From the NCBI GenBank assembly GCA_963757185.1, contig CAVWQI010000010.1, forward strand, positions 1 to 64,000: DNA of 64,000 bases. The letters are read 5' to 3'. How positions within the stretch are numbered: position 1 is the stretch's first letter; every line of letters starts with the position of its first letter. Made by a program: the position numbers and the translations under genes. Positions 10,252-18,842 of this stretch are shown piece after piece. The notes under the pieces are model-generated. The model was not told where the DNA came from and made no database searches. It was given only the letters and a program-made list of their open reading frames with translations. This stretch comes from JAQBQB01 sp963757185. GTDB taxonomy: Bacteria > Gemmatimonadota > Gemmatimonadetes > Gemmatimonadales > Gemmatimonadaceae.

Positions 10252-12905
10252 TCGCCGCGTGGATGCTCTATACGATGGCCGTGGGCTTCCTGCTGTACGC
10301 CGCGGCAATGGGAACGGAGTACGTCACCCGAGCGCTCCGGCTGCGGACGCGTTTCGCGTGGCTACTCGCGATGACGGCGGCGGTAGCGCTCTCGGGCAGG
10401 GCACTGTTGCGCCGCAGTGACGCGCCGCATCCGGCGCCGACCACGTCTAGCACCCCATCTTCGATTCGTCTCGACGCCCCTGCGCCGAGCATCGGCCGCG
10501 GAATGACGTTGCCGCCCGCAGCCATCCAAACCTCGGTTGCTCGATTGAAGACGATCGAGCGTTCCCTTGGCGGTTCGGTCTCGCGAATCGGGGTGAGTGC
10601 ATTCGACCAATGGAACCGTCTGCTGATCGCTGCATGGGCTGCGTCGTCCGCGCTGTCGATGGCGTGGTTGCTGATTTCATTCCTACGATTGCGCCGCCTT
10701 GCGCGTCGGCTCACTCCGGGAACGGTCGCGAATCGCGCAGTGCTCGTCTCGGAAGATGTGGGACCGGCGCTCCTTGGCATTCTGCGAACTCGCATCGTCG
10801 TACCGCAGTGGGTGCTCGAGCTCCCGCCGGTGGAGCAAGAGATGATCGTCGCGCACGAGCGGCAGCACGCCGCGTCGTTCGACCCTGGGCTGGTGTGCGC
10901 GAGCATGTGCATCGTCGCGATTCAGCCGTGGAACGCGGCCTTGTGGATGCTCCTCGCGCGACTGCGTCTCGCCGTCGAAGCCGACTGCGACGCGCGGGTA
11001 CTGGGGGAAGGAGGCGACGTCCGCGCATACGGCCAGTTGCTCGTCGAGATGTACGAGCGGACGAGCGGATTGTCGCCATATGTGGCGTTCGCGGAACGTT
11101 CCTCGAACCTCGAGCGCCGCATTCGCCGTATCGCGTCGCGACCTCGGATTCTCTCGGCCGCGGTCGGCGCGTCGGTGCTCGCCGCCACGGTGTTTGCGAC
11201 CGCCGCGTGGAAGACGCCTGCGCCGGCTCGCACGACTCCGCTGGTGTCGCCCGCGGTCGACCCATCCGCAATAGTGGCGAGTGTGCTCGCGGCCGTCCCG
11301 CGAATGACACCGGAGCCGCTACCTTCGACCGCGCCGTCGCGCGCTGAAACCCTGACGAAGGCGTTCGCTGCGGAGTCTGGCCACGAGGAACATCAGGTGA
11401 CAGTTCCTTTTGAATCACGGCCGGCTGAGCCGACGGTGACCTTCAGACAGATCGTCATCGCCGCGAACGACGAGAATGATGTCACGCGCGCAGCACGTCT
11501 CGCCGATAGCGTCGCCGATCTTCTGCGACACGGCGGGCCGTTCGACTCGTTGGCGAAGCAGTTCCACGACACCTCGGTGCACGAGTTGACGAATGTTCTC
11601 ACTCCGTGGCCGGTCGATAATCTGCCGCTGTACTACCAGAAGGGCTTCGCCGGCGCGCACGCCGGCGACGTTGTGGTTTTCCAGGTCCCGGGTTTGCGGC
11701 GTCCACGGTTTGTCGTGGCACAGCTGCTCACCGTCCAACCGGACACGTTGCATCAAGTTCCCGCAGCGCGATCGAGTCTCGCGGAGGGCGTGCCGATGTC
11801 GGCGCTATTTGCTCGCCAGGCGGAGGAACTCAATCGTTTAGAGGCATGGGCTCGGCGGATCTGGCAGGCGTTACCCATCCGCGTAACGATCGAATCCCCC
11901 AATGACGCGGAGTACAGGCTAGTCGTTCCAGAGGATTCGACGATGCGACCCATCCTTGCTCGCGGTCGCGCGGAAATCAACTGGGGAGCACCTACCGGCC
12001 CATCGGATGCGTCTTCCTACACGATGGAAATCACGTCGCTCGATAGCACGAGCCCGGTACGCGTGGAGGCAGCGCGGAACGGTCGCGTGATTGCGAGCGG
12101 CGAAGGCCCGTATTTGGTTCTTCGCCGCGATTCGGTTGGCCTCGCCATCGAGGCGTGGAGCCACGTGCCGGCATCGAGTTCGCAAGGGCTGAGCAAACCC
12201 TCGAGGACCGACGTGCCGAACGAACAACGCGGGGGTGTGTCGACCGGGCCCTGTGCGTCGCCCGACAGCGTCGCGATCAGAGGGTTGTCGCGCCTTTCAG
12301 ACGCGGGTGTCCGATCGGCCCTCAACATCACGCCGAAATCGACGATCAATAGCCTAGTTGTAACCCAGGCGCTCACGAACCTCTACGCGACCAACTTCTT
12401 CGAGTCGAACGCCACTGCGGCGTGCGAAGTGATCGGCGGCAAGAGCGTCTTGGTGTTCAACGTCACGGAGCGCCGGATCTCCGTTGCCGACAGCGACCTC
12501 GTTCGCGTCGGTTACGTGCAGCGGAAGCAGACGGGCACCGGATTCTTCGTGGACAGCAGCGACATCGACCGAAGGTCGCCGCTGTTCAGCGATGCCGTCC
12601 GTGCCTTGCCTGGGCTTCGCGTAACACCGACCGCGAAGCACATCGACCCGGTGACCGGCCGCCCACTGGACCGCGCGAACGTGATCACGAGAGCGGGCGG
12701 CGGCTGCGTCACGACATTCGTGGACGGAGCAGCGTTCAAGCCGATCACTCCGGGCGACATCGACGACTACGTGAGTGCTGCGCAGTTGATCGCGATCGAG
12801 CTGTACCAACCGCCGAACACGCCACCACAATTCGTTCGGCGCGACGAGCCGAGCTGTTCGACCCTGTTGCTCTGGACGCAAGCGCTTCGGCGTCGACGCC
12901 GTTGA
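10248..12905 (+). CDS. M56 (BlaR1-like) membrane peptidase fused to parvulin, POTRA and plug-like domains
   Basis: Multidomain membrane protein, 885 aa. N-terminal TMs (about 1-20, 34-52, 125-148) flank an M56 metallopeptidase with zinc motif HERQH (H203-E204-H207) and downstream EADCDARVLG; a last TM lies near 300-322. The periplasmic part replaces the beta-lactam sensor of BlaR1. It has a PpiC/parvulin-like unit (about 397-505: FRQIVIAANDEND, GGPFDSLAKQFHDTS), a region without recognised fold, a POTRA-like unit (about 671-745: IRGLSRLSDAGVRSALNI, ALTNLYATNFFES, LVFNVTERR) and a terminal plug-like unit (about 765-885: GTGFFVDSSDI, CVTTFVDGAAF, LIAIELYQPP). Its cytosolic partner should be the BlaI-type repressor just upstream. 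The inducing signal is unknown; misfolded envelope protein is one inference. Confidence 0.85.
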   Translation: MIAAWMLYTMAVGFLLYAAAMGTEYVTRALRLRTRFAWLLAMTAAVALSGRALLRRSDAPHPAPTTSSTPSSIRLDAPAPSIGRGMTLPPAAIQTSVARLKTIERSLGGSVSRIGVSAFDQWNRLLIAAWAASSALSMAWLLISFLRLRRLARRLTPGTVANRAVLVSEDVGPALLGILRTRIVVPQWVLELPPVEQEMIVAHERQHAASFDPGLVCASMCIVAIQPWNAALWMLLARLRLAVEADCDARVLGEGGDVRAYGQLLVEMYERTSGLSPYVAFAERSSNLERRIRRIASRPRILSAAVGASVLAATVFATAAWKTPAPARTTPLVSPAVDPSAIVASVLAAVPRMTPEPLPSTAPSRAETLTKAFAAESGHEEHQVTVPFESRPAEPTVTFRQIVIAANDENDVTRAARLADSVADLLRHGGPFDSLAKQFHDTSVHELTNVLTPWPVDNLPLYYQKGFAGAHAGDVVVFQVPGLRRPRFVVAQLLTVQPDTLHQVPAARSSLAEGVPMSALFARQAEELNRLEAWARRIWQALPIRVTIESPNDAEYRLVVPEDSTMRPILARGRAEINWGAPTGPSDASSYTMEITSLDSTSPVRVEAARNGRVIASGEGPYLVLRRDSVGLAIEAWSHVPASSSQGLSKPSRTDVPNEQRGGVSTGPCASPDSVAIRGLSRLSDAGVRSALNITPKSTINSLVVTQALTNLYATNFFESNATAACEVIGGKSVLVFNVTERRISVADSDLVRVGYVQRKQTGTGFFVDSSDIDRRSPLFSDAVRALPGLRVTPTAKHIDPVTGRPLDRANVITRAGGGCVTTFVDGAAFKPITPGDIDDYVSAAQLIAIELYQPPNTPPQFVRRDEPSCSTLLLWTQALRRRRR

Positions 12906-12911
12906 ATCACG

Positions 12912-13493
12912 TTAACTGCTCTTCGCGGCCTTGATCGCTGCCGTGAGCTTGTCGTAACCGTCCTGGGAGAGCGCGTTGAAGCGCGTATCCTCGTACGCGA
13001 TCTTGCCGTTCTTGCCGATGACGAACACGGTGCGCTTGAAGTATGGACGGGCCGCGCCCTGCGAGCCGTACTTCGTCGCCACGTCGCTCTTGGTGTCGGC
13101 GATCATCGCGAACGGGAAGTGCGCATCCTTGGCCCAGCTCGAGTGCGACTGAAGGCTGTCGACCGACGTCGGGAACACCACGACGCCGTCACCGAACAGC
13201 GACGTGTACTCGTCGCGGAACTTGCTCAACTCCGCGGTGCAACCGGATGAGCGGTCCGCCGGGTAGAACGCGAGCACGACGACCTTGCCGCGAAGCGCTT
13301 TCAGCGAAACAGGGATCGACTTGCCGGTCGAGTCGGTCGCCGTGGCGGTGAAGTCGGGAGCCATGTCACCCGCGGCCGGAAACGCCACAGCGGCGGGTTG
13401 GCCTGCCAGAGCCGGGGCGCCCTGCGCCTGAGCCGCGGTGGCGGCGCCGATGGTGACAACGCAGGCAAGAGACACGCGAAACATTCTGTTCAT
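12912..13493 (-). CDS. Exported one-Cys peroxiredoxin (AhpC/TSA family)
   Basis: Thiol peroxidase of 193 aa with a signal peptide (MNRMFRVSLACVVTIGAATA, cleavage near AQAQG), so it acts in the periplasm. The active-site loop is FYPADRSSGCTAEL: Pro, Ser in place of the usual Thr, and peroxidatic Cys85. No other Cys occurs in the mature chain, so reduction must use an external thiol. ATG 13493 is preferred over an upstream in-frame codon at 13547 because GAGG sits correctly before it and the signal peptide starts there. It converges with the M56 gene, with only 6 bases between stops. Confidence 0.9.
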   Translation of the reverse strand: MNRMFRVSLACVVTIGAATAAQAQGAPALAGQPAAVAFPAAGDMAPDFTATATDSTGKSIPVSLKALRGKVVVLAFYPADRSSGCTAELSKFRDEYTSLFGDGVVVFPTSVDSLQSHSSWAKDAHFPFAMIADTKSDVATKYGSQGAARPYFKRTVFVIGKNGKIAYEDTRFNALSQDGYDKLTAAIKAAKSS

Positions 13494-13527
13494 AACATCC
13501 TCAGGTAGTCGGTCGGCGTAGAGTTGC

Positions 13528-13555
13528 GTTCCTTCCCCGGAACGCACGAAGGAAC
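13528..13555. promoter_or_regulatory. Inverted repeat upstream of the peroxiredoxin gene
   Basis: GTTCCTTC (13528-13535) and GAAGGAAC (13548-13555) are perfect complements around 12 bases, centred about 48 bases upstream of the minus-strand ATG at 13493. It could be a regulator site or a leader hairpin. No known regulator consensus is recognised. Confidence 0.4.
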
Positions 13556-13578
13556 CTTACCGTAATGTCACGACCCGT

Positions 13579-13604
13579 ACAAAGAGGGCGCCGTCTCTCT
13601 TTGT
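13579..13604 (-). terminator. Hairpin after the MFS exporter gene
   Basis: ACAAAGAG (13579-13586) pairs perfectly with CTCTTTGT (13597-13604) across a 10-base loop, ten bases beyond the exporter stop at 13614. No long U-tract follows, so it may be a weak terminator or processing hairpin, or an operator for the peroxiredoxin gene. Confidence 0.4.
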
Positions 13605-13613
13605 TCCCCGAGG

Positions 13614-15665
13614 TTATCCTCGACTGTTGATCGGCTGATCGGGCAGGTCCGGGACGAGCCCTCTGACAATGCGCCGCAGTTCCTCGAGCACTGCCGCGCG
13701 TTGCTCGGCCGGCCAGTCGGCGAGAAGCTCGTCGAGATGCGCGCGGCGTGCGTCGATGAGCCGCGTGAGTGCGGCGCGGCCCGCGCCTGTCAATTTCCGT
13801 GGGCCAGAGCCGCCACCACCTGCCACGGTGATGAGACCCGAGCTCTTCAATTCAGCTTCAGTCGCCGCCACCCGGTCCGACGGAACGCGATACCGACTTG
13901 CGACGCGCGCCAGGTCGAGCGACGGTTCGCGTTCGATCTGCACCAGCAGCCACGCGGCGCCGGGGCTGAGCGACAGACCCGCACGCTCCACGATCCGCCC
14001 GATGTGCGCGCGCTGTACGTCGCGGTCGGCGAACACGGCGAGCGATCGACGGAGCTCCGTTTCCGATTCGGCCGACTCTGGACGGCCGAATGTGTTGGCG
14101 ACTTCGTCGCCGGTGTCGGCTGCCGCTGCCGCGACAGTGCGACGGAGCGGCTGTTCCGGGAGCAGGAGCGTCAGCACGAATCCGACGGCCGCCGTCGCCG
14201 CGGCGATCAGGAACACGGTCCCCAGTGAAGCCGCGAACGCATGGGTGTACGCGGCGCGCGCGGCAGGAGCGAGGCGTGCCAGATCTCGCGCGCTCATTCC
14301 GCTCCCACTCGGCGCAATTCCGCCGGCGGCGCCGGCCGCGTATTGCGCGAGGTTCGACGTCAATCGCGCCGCGAACACGGCGCCCAACAGCGCTGTGCCC
14401 AGCGAGCCGCCGACAAGGCGAAAGAGTGTCGCGCCCGACGTCGCCACACCGAGGTCGCGGTACTCGACCGAGTTCTGCACGGCGATCACCAGCACCTGCA
14501 TCACCATGCCGATGCCCAGGCCGAGCACGAGCATCGCGATCGAGGTCGTGAGCGTGGTCGTCGTCGCCGAGACGCGCGAGAGCAGCGCCAGCCCGACCGT
14601 CGCCACCGCGGTGCCGATCACAGGAAAGATCTTGTAGCGCCCCGTGCGGCTGATGAGATGCCCCGATGCGATCGACGCCGTGAGCATGCCGGCCATCATC
14701 GGAAGCATCTGCAGTCCGGACGACGTGGGGCTCACGCCCTTCACCACCTGCAGGAAGACCGGCAGATAGGTGACCGACCCGAAGAGCGCGAAGCCGACGA
14801 TGAGCCCGATGACCGACGTGAGCCCGAAGGTCCGGTTCCCGAACAGCCGCAACGGAATCACCGGTTCCACCGCTGACCGTTCCACGACCAAGAAACCGAC
14901 AAGCGATGCGGCGACGACGGCGACGATCGTGAGCATGATCGGCGACGACCACGGGTACGTCATTCCGCCGAAGTCGGACATCAGCGTTACGGCGGTGAGG
15001 AATGCCGCGAGCAGCAGCGCACCCAGGTAGTCGATCGCGTGTGACACGCGCTCGGTCTGCGCCGGCAGCGTGGCGCCCAGCACGAAGAGGGCGAGAATGC
15101 CGAAGGGCAGGTTGATGTAGAAGATCCAGCGCCAGCTCAGATGCGTCGTGAAGTATCCGCCGAGAAGCGGCCCGGCGATGCTCGCCAGACCGTAGACCGC
15201 GCCGAAGATCCCCTGATACCTCCCCCGATCGATCGGGGCGACGATGTCGCCGACCGTCGCCTGCGTCGTGACAGTCAGACCGCCGCCGCCCAATCCCTGA
15301 ATCGCCCGGAACAGGATGAGCTGCGTCATGTTCTGACTGAGGCCGCACAGCACCGACCCGGCGAGAAAGAGGACCGTCGCCGACTGCAGCACGATCTTGC
15401 GGCCATAGAGGTCGCCGAGCTTCCCGTAAACAGGCGTGACGACCGTTTGGGCCAGCAAGTACCCGGTGACGACCCACGCCAGGTGATCCAGCCCTCCAAG
15501 GTCGCCGACGATCGTCGGCAGCGCGGTGGAGACGATGGTCGAGTCCAGCGCGGCCAGGAGCATCACCAGTATCAGACCGCTGAATGCGACCAGCACCTGC
15601 CGATGTGCGAGCGAGCTTGGGCCGGCTGGCCGGGTATCGGCGGGGAGGGCGTTGGCGGCAGTCAT
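13614..15665 (-). CDS. DHA2-type (14-TM) MFS drug exporter with C-terminal winged-helix-like domain
   Basis: Proton-driven inner-membrane exporter of the EmrB/QacA type, 683 aa. Motif D1 LAALDSTIVSTALPTIV, motif A YGKLGDLYGRK and motif C-like GPLLGGYFTTHLSWRWIFYI are clear, with about 14 hydrophobic segments up to residue 510. Residues about 530-683 form an additional cytosolic domain with a MarR-like outline (helices, then SLDLARVASRYRVPSDRVAA, ELKSSGLI and a glycine-rich wing), ending in long helices. Such tails occur in some actinobacterial exporters; whether it binds DNA or drug is unknown. ATG 15665 has no obvious Shine-Dalgarno. Confidence 0.9.
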   Translation of the reverse strand: MTAANALPADTRPAGPSSLAHRQVLVAFSGLILVMLLAALDSTIVSTALPTIVGDLGGLDHLAWVVTGYLLAQTVVTPVYGKLGDLYGRKIVLQSATVLFLAGSVLCGLSQNMTQLILFRAIQGLGGGGLTVTTQATVGDIVAPIDRGRYQGIFGAVYGLASIAGPLLGGYFTTHLSWRWIFYINLPFGILALFVLGATLPAQTERVSHAIDYLGALLLAAFLTAVTLMSDFGGMTYPWSSPIMLTIVAVVAASLVGFLVVERSAVEPVIPLRLFGNRTFGLTSVIGLIVGFALFGSVTYLPVFLQVVKGVSPTSSGLQMLPMMAGMLTASIASGHLISRTGRYKIFPVIGTAVATVGLALLSRVSATTTTLTTSIAMLVLGLGIGMVMQVLVIAVQNSVEYRDLGVATSGATLFRLVGGSLGTALLGAVFAARLTSNLAQYAAGAAGGIAPSGSGMSARDLARLAPAARAAYTHAFAASLGTVFLIAAATAAVGFVLTLLLPEQPLRRTVAAAAADTGDEVANTFGRPESAESETELRRSLAVFADRDVQRAHIGRIVERAGLSLSPGAAWLLVQIEREPSLDLARVASRYRVPSDRVAATEAELKSSGLITVAGGGGSGPRKLTGAGRAALTRLIDARRAHLDELLADWPAEQRAAVLEELRRIVRGLVPDLPDQPINSRG

Positions 15666-15961
15666 ATGGTGAGCGATGCGAGAGGCAAAAAGTGTAGTCC
15701 GGCGCTCGCTTGGAACGGATTTCGCGCAGCAGAGTGCGGCTGGTATCTGATCGAGCTGCTCCCGTTTCCGCCACCGCCAGACCCTTTCTTGATCTTCCCG
15801 ATGCCACCGCTCGGCCCTTGAACAAGGAGACCAGCGGGGGTTCGGCCGCGCGCTGTTCCATCGCTGTATCTCAAGAACTGACTATGCCTTGCGGCTTACA
15901 GCGCGCCGTGTCCCGCACGTAGGTTTACCATCCCTCGTCGACTGACTAATAGGAGTATGGA
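15666..15961. other. Divergent intergenic region before the chemosensory operon
   Basis: No credible gene. It must hold the promoters of the exporter (minus) and of cheY (plus). On the minus strand TACACT near 15694-15699 is a possible -10 without a clear -35. On the plus strand GGAG at 15951-15954, six bases before ATG 15962, is a good ribosome site. No convincing plus-strand promoter or sigma-28 box was found. Confidence 0.4.
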
Positions 15962-16333
15962 ATGAAGCGCGTGTTGGTGGTCGACGATTCCGCTACCATG
16001 CGCAGAATGGTAGTCGCGGCGCTGGGCTCGCTCGGCGACGTCTCGTTCGAGCAGGCCGTGAGTGGTCTGGACGCGATCGAGCGCGTCACCCTCAGCCCCA
16101 TCGACCTCGTGCTGCTCGACCTCAACATGCCGGACATGCACGGCCTCGAGGTGCTGCGCTTCATCCGCGGCCAGGCCGGGTTGCGCTCCATTCCGGTCGT
16201 GATTCTGACGACGCGCGGCGACGCCGACAGCCGGGCCGCAGCGCTGCGGGAGGGCGCGACGTTGTACCTCACGAAGCCGTTCGCGCCCGCGGCCATCGCT
16301 TCCGAGCTCCGTCCACTGCTCCAGCAAGGCTGA
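15962..16333 (+). CDS. cheY: CheY-type single-domain response regulator
   Basis: Receiver domain only, 123 aa. It keeps the acidic pair in VVDDSATMRRM, the phospho-acceptor Asp in LLDLNMPDMHG, the switch Thr in VILTTRG and Lys in LTKPF. As first gene of the chemosensory operon, with CheA starting 2 bases after its stop, it is the likely phosphorylation target of that kinase. No output domain is present, so it acts by protein contact. The target is not in the window, since no flagellar motor genes are seen. Confidence 0.92.
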   Translation: MKRVLVVDDSATMRRMVVAALGSLGDVSFEQAVSGLDAIERVTLSPIDLVLLDLNMPDMHGLEVLRFIRGQAGLRSIPVVILTTRGDADSRAAALREGATLYLTKPFAPAAIASELRPLLQQG

Positions 16334-16335
16334 CC

Positions 16336-18345
16336 GTGGCCGTCGGCGAGTTTTTCGACCAGTTCATCGAGGACTACTACTCGGAGTGCGACGAGCACCT
16401 CGCGACCGTGCGCCGAATCCTTCTGACGATCGATTCCGCCTCGACGCCGGATGGCTCCGCCCTTCACGACCTCGCGCGCGCGCTGCACACGCTCAAAGGA
16501 CTGTCGGGGATGGTCGGATTCGCCGACGCAGAGCAGATCGCGCATGGCATGGAAGAGGCGCTCCGCGCGTTGGCCGGCGCGGGCGACGCCCGCGAGAATG
16601 TTCTCGAGCTCCTCTTCACCGGCACCCGCCTTCTCGACTCGACGATCGCCAACCATCGCGCCCACGTTCCGACGCACTCGTCGGCGGCGTTCATGACCGA
16701 CGTGCAACGTGTCATCGGCGATCGTGCGGCAGTGCCGGGACCCAATAGCGTCGCGCGAGGAAGCGGCGCGAGCTTGGTCACCGTTGATCGATCGCGGGCG
16801 ACGTGCCGGTTCGAGTTCGTGCCTTCCGGCGAGCTGGCCGGACGCGGTGTCGGCGTCGAGGTGATTCGGCAGCGCCTGAAGTCGATTGGCGACATCACGA
16901 TGACCGCTCCGCGCGTTCGGCCGTCCGGGGGCGTCGCGTTCGAGTTCACGGTTTCCGTCCGAGACGGGCTCGCCCCGCGCGACGAGTGGAAAGAGGACGG
17001 CCTCTCCTGGACGTGGGAGTCCGAGAATGGGACGGCTTCGATTGCCGCCACCCGAATCGATTCCGATCGGCCTGACACGATCGCGGCGGCGTCGCCTTCG
17101 AACGTGGTGCGCGTCGACCTCGCCCGGCTCGATGACCTGATGCGACTGGTCGGCGAGCTGGTCGTGACCCGGTCGCGCCTGGGCGACTCGCTTGCACGCG
17201 TCGGAGGAACAGCGGCCGGCGTCGCGTGGGACGACGTGCAGGAGGCGAACGAACGCATCGAGCGGCAGCTGCGCACGATTCGCGAAGGGGTGATGCGAAT
17301 CCGGCTCGTCGCGGTTGGCGAAGTCTTCGACCGGATGCGGTTCGCGACGCGCGACATCGCGCGCGAAGCCGGCAAGGAGATTCGTCTCGAGATCAGCGGA
17401 CAGGAGACGGAGATCGACAAGCTCGTCGTCGACCGGATGCTCGAGCCGCTGCTGCATCTCGTCCGCAATTCGGTGAGCCACGGGATCGAGAGTCCGGCGG
17501 AGCGGCAAGCTCGGGGAAAACCTGCCGCGGGAACGATCTCCCTGCGGGCGCGCACGGCCGGCGACCGCATCGTCCTCGAAGTCGAGGACGACGGCGCCGG
17601 CATCGACGTGGAGCGTGTCGCGCGCCGCGCCGCTGCGGGAGGACTCATCCCGCCGAACGCCGAGTTGTTTCCCGACGAGTTGCTCGACGTAATCTGCACA
17701 CCAGGGTTTTCGACTCGCGACTCCGCCGACATGGCAAGCGGCCGCGGTGTGGGAATGGCTGTGGCGCGCACGACGGTCCGCGCTCTCGGTGGCGAGTTGT
17801 TCGTGCAATCGGTCTCCGGCGGAGGAACGCGATTCACGATCGAGCTGCCGCTGACGCTCATGATCACCGACGCGCTGATCGTCGAGATAGGGGATCAACC
17901 GATGGCGATCCCCCAGATCGCCCTGCGCGAGATCGTCCCGTTGGAATTACCCGCGGTGACGAGGTTCGAAAGCAACGACGTGCTCTCATATCGCGGGCGC
18001 GTCGTTCCACTGGTGTATCTCGGTGAGCTGTTCTCGCTACCGCCGCGGCCCAACGCGCCGCGGCACGTGCTCATCGTTGGCAGCGAAGCGCACTCGGTGG
18101 GACTCGTGGTCGATCGTCTGCTCGGACTGCGGGAAATCGTGGTCCATCCCGTGTCGGATCCATTGATCGCCGTCCCGGGGGTCGCGGGTGCGACCGAGCT
18201 CGTGGATGGACGCGTCAGTCTCATTCTCGATGCCGCGGCGCTCGTCCGAACGTCGCGCGAGCCCAAGTCATCCAACCATCGATTGCGCGGTGCGCTGCAC
18301 AACGGAGCGTCGGCGCGCCTGTCAGAGGAACACACATGGTCCTGA
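16336..18345 (+). CDS. cheA: Chemotaxis histidine kinase CheA
   Basis: Cytoplasmic kinase, 669 aa, GTG start 2 bases after cheY. Domains: Hpt (1-130) with phospho-His51 in ALHTLKGLSGMVGF; a poorly conserved linker with P2-like spacing (about 150-245); dimerisation P3 (about 255-335, VDLARLDDLMRLVGELVVTR); ATPase P4 (about 340-505) with N-box HLVRNSVSHGIES, G1 EDDGAGID and G2 GRGVGMAVARTTV; and a CheW-like P5 (about 507-640). All catalytic boxes look intact. The last 10 bases overlap cheW. It should phosphorylate the receivers encoded at 15962 and 25626 and the CheB at 24569. Confidence 0.95.
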   Translation: MAVGEFFDQFIEDYYSECDEHLATVRRILLTIDSASTPDGSALHDLARALHTLKGLSGMVGFADAEQIAHGMEEALRALAGAGDARENVLELLFTGTRLLDSTIANHRAHVPTHSSAAFMTDVQRVIGDRAAVPGPNSVARGSGASLVTVDRSRATCRFEFVPSGELAGRGVGVEVIRQRLKSIGDITMTAPRVRPSGGVAFEFTVSVRDGLAPRDEWKEDGLSWTWESENGTASIAATRIDSDRPDTIAAASPSNVVRVDLARLDDLMRLVGELVVTRSRLGDSLARVGGTAAGVAWDDVQEANERIERQLRTIREGVMRIRLVAVGEVFDRMRFATRDIAREAGKEIRLEISGQETEIDKLVVDRMLEPLLHLVRNSVSHGIESPAERQARGKPAAGTISLRARTAGDRIVLEVEDDGAGIDVERVARRAAAGGLIPPNAELFPDELLDVICTPGFSTRDSADMASGRGVGMAVARTTVRALGGELFVQSVSGGGTRFTIELPLTLMITDALIVEIGDQPMAIPQIALREIVPLELPAVTRFESNDVLSYRGRVVPLVYLGELFSLPPRPNAPRHVLIVGSEAHSVGLVVDRLLGLREIVVHPVSDPLIAVPGVAGATELVDGRVSLILDAAALVRTSREPKSSNHRLRGALHNGASARLSEEHTWS

Positions 18346-18827
18346 ACGCGAGCGGCGACGACTCGTACGTTCTCTGTGAATTGGCCGGAACGACGTACGC
18401 GTTGCGCAGCGACGACATCGAGCAGCTCGAGATGGTCGGCCAACTCACGCCCGTGCCGAACGCGCCGACGTTCGTCGACGGCGTGGCTTCGGTTCGCGGC
18501 CGAGTGATCCCCGCGGTGAGCCTGCGGGCGCGCTTCGGATTCGAGCGGCGCGCCCACGATTTGCAGAGCCGCCTCATCGTCGTGCGGTCGGAGAGCCGGT
18601 CCGTCGGTCTCATCGTCGACAGCGCACGGGAATTCGCGGCAATTCCCGCCGATGCGATTCAACCCGTTCCGGAAGGAATCGTCGAGCTCAGCTCGCGGTA
18701 CCTCCGCGGTCTGGCACAGATGGGCGAACGGCTCGTGCTCATTCTCGACGTGCCCGAGCTCCTTCGCGTGACCGACGCACCCGCTCCGTTGCAACTCTCC
18801 GCTCAAACCCTCCCGGCCCTCGCCTAG
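18336..18827 (+). CDS. cheW: CheW coupling protein
   Basis: SH3-like adaptor of 163 aa linking receptor to CheA. The CheW fold is recognisable from YVLCELAGTTYALRSDDIEQ, VDGVASVRGRVIPAVSLR and VRSESRSVGLIVDSAREF. The start overlaps the cheA 3' end by 10 bases. It is one of two CheW-type domains in the operon, the other being the C terminus of CheA. Confidence 0.93.
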   Translation: MVLNASGDDSYVLCELAGTTYALRSDDIEQLEMVGQLTPVPNAPTFVDGVASVRGRVIPAVSLRARFGFERRAHDLQSRLIVVRSESRSVGLIVDSAREFAAIPADAIQPVPEGIVELSSRYLRGLAQMGERLVLILDVPELLRVTDAPAPLQLSAQTLPALA

Positions 18828-18842
18828 CACGAGGATTTCATC

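Noticed and set aside
13858..15861. 667-codon minus-strand frame overlapping the MFS gene in another phase
   Set aside because: Composition is Arg-rich nonsense, while the overlapping frame has clear transporter motifs.
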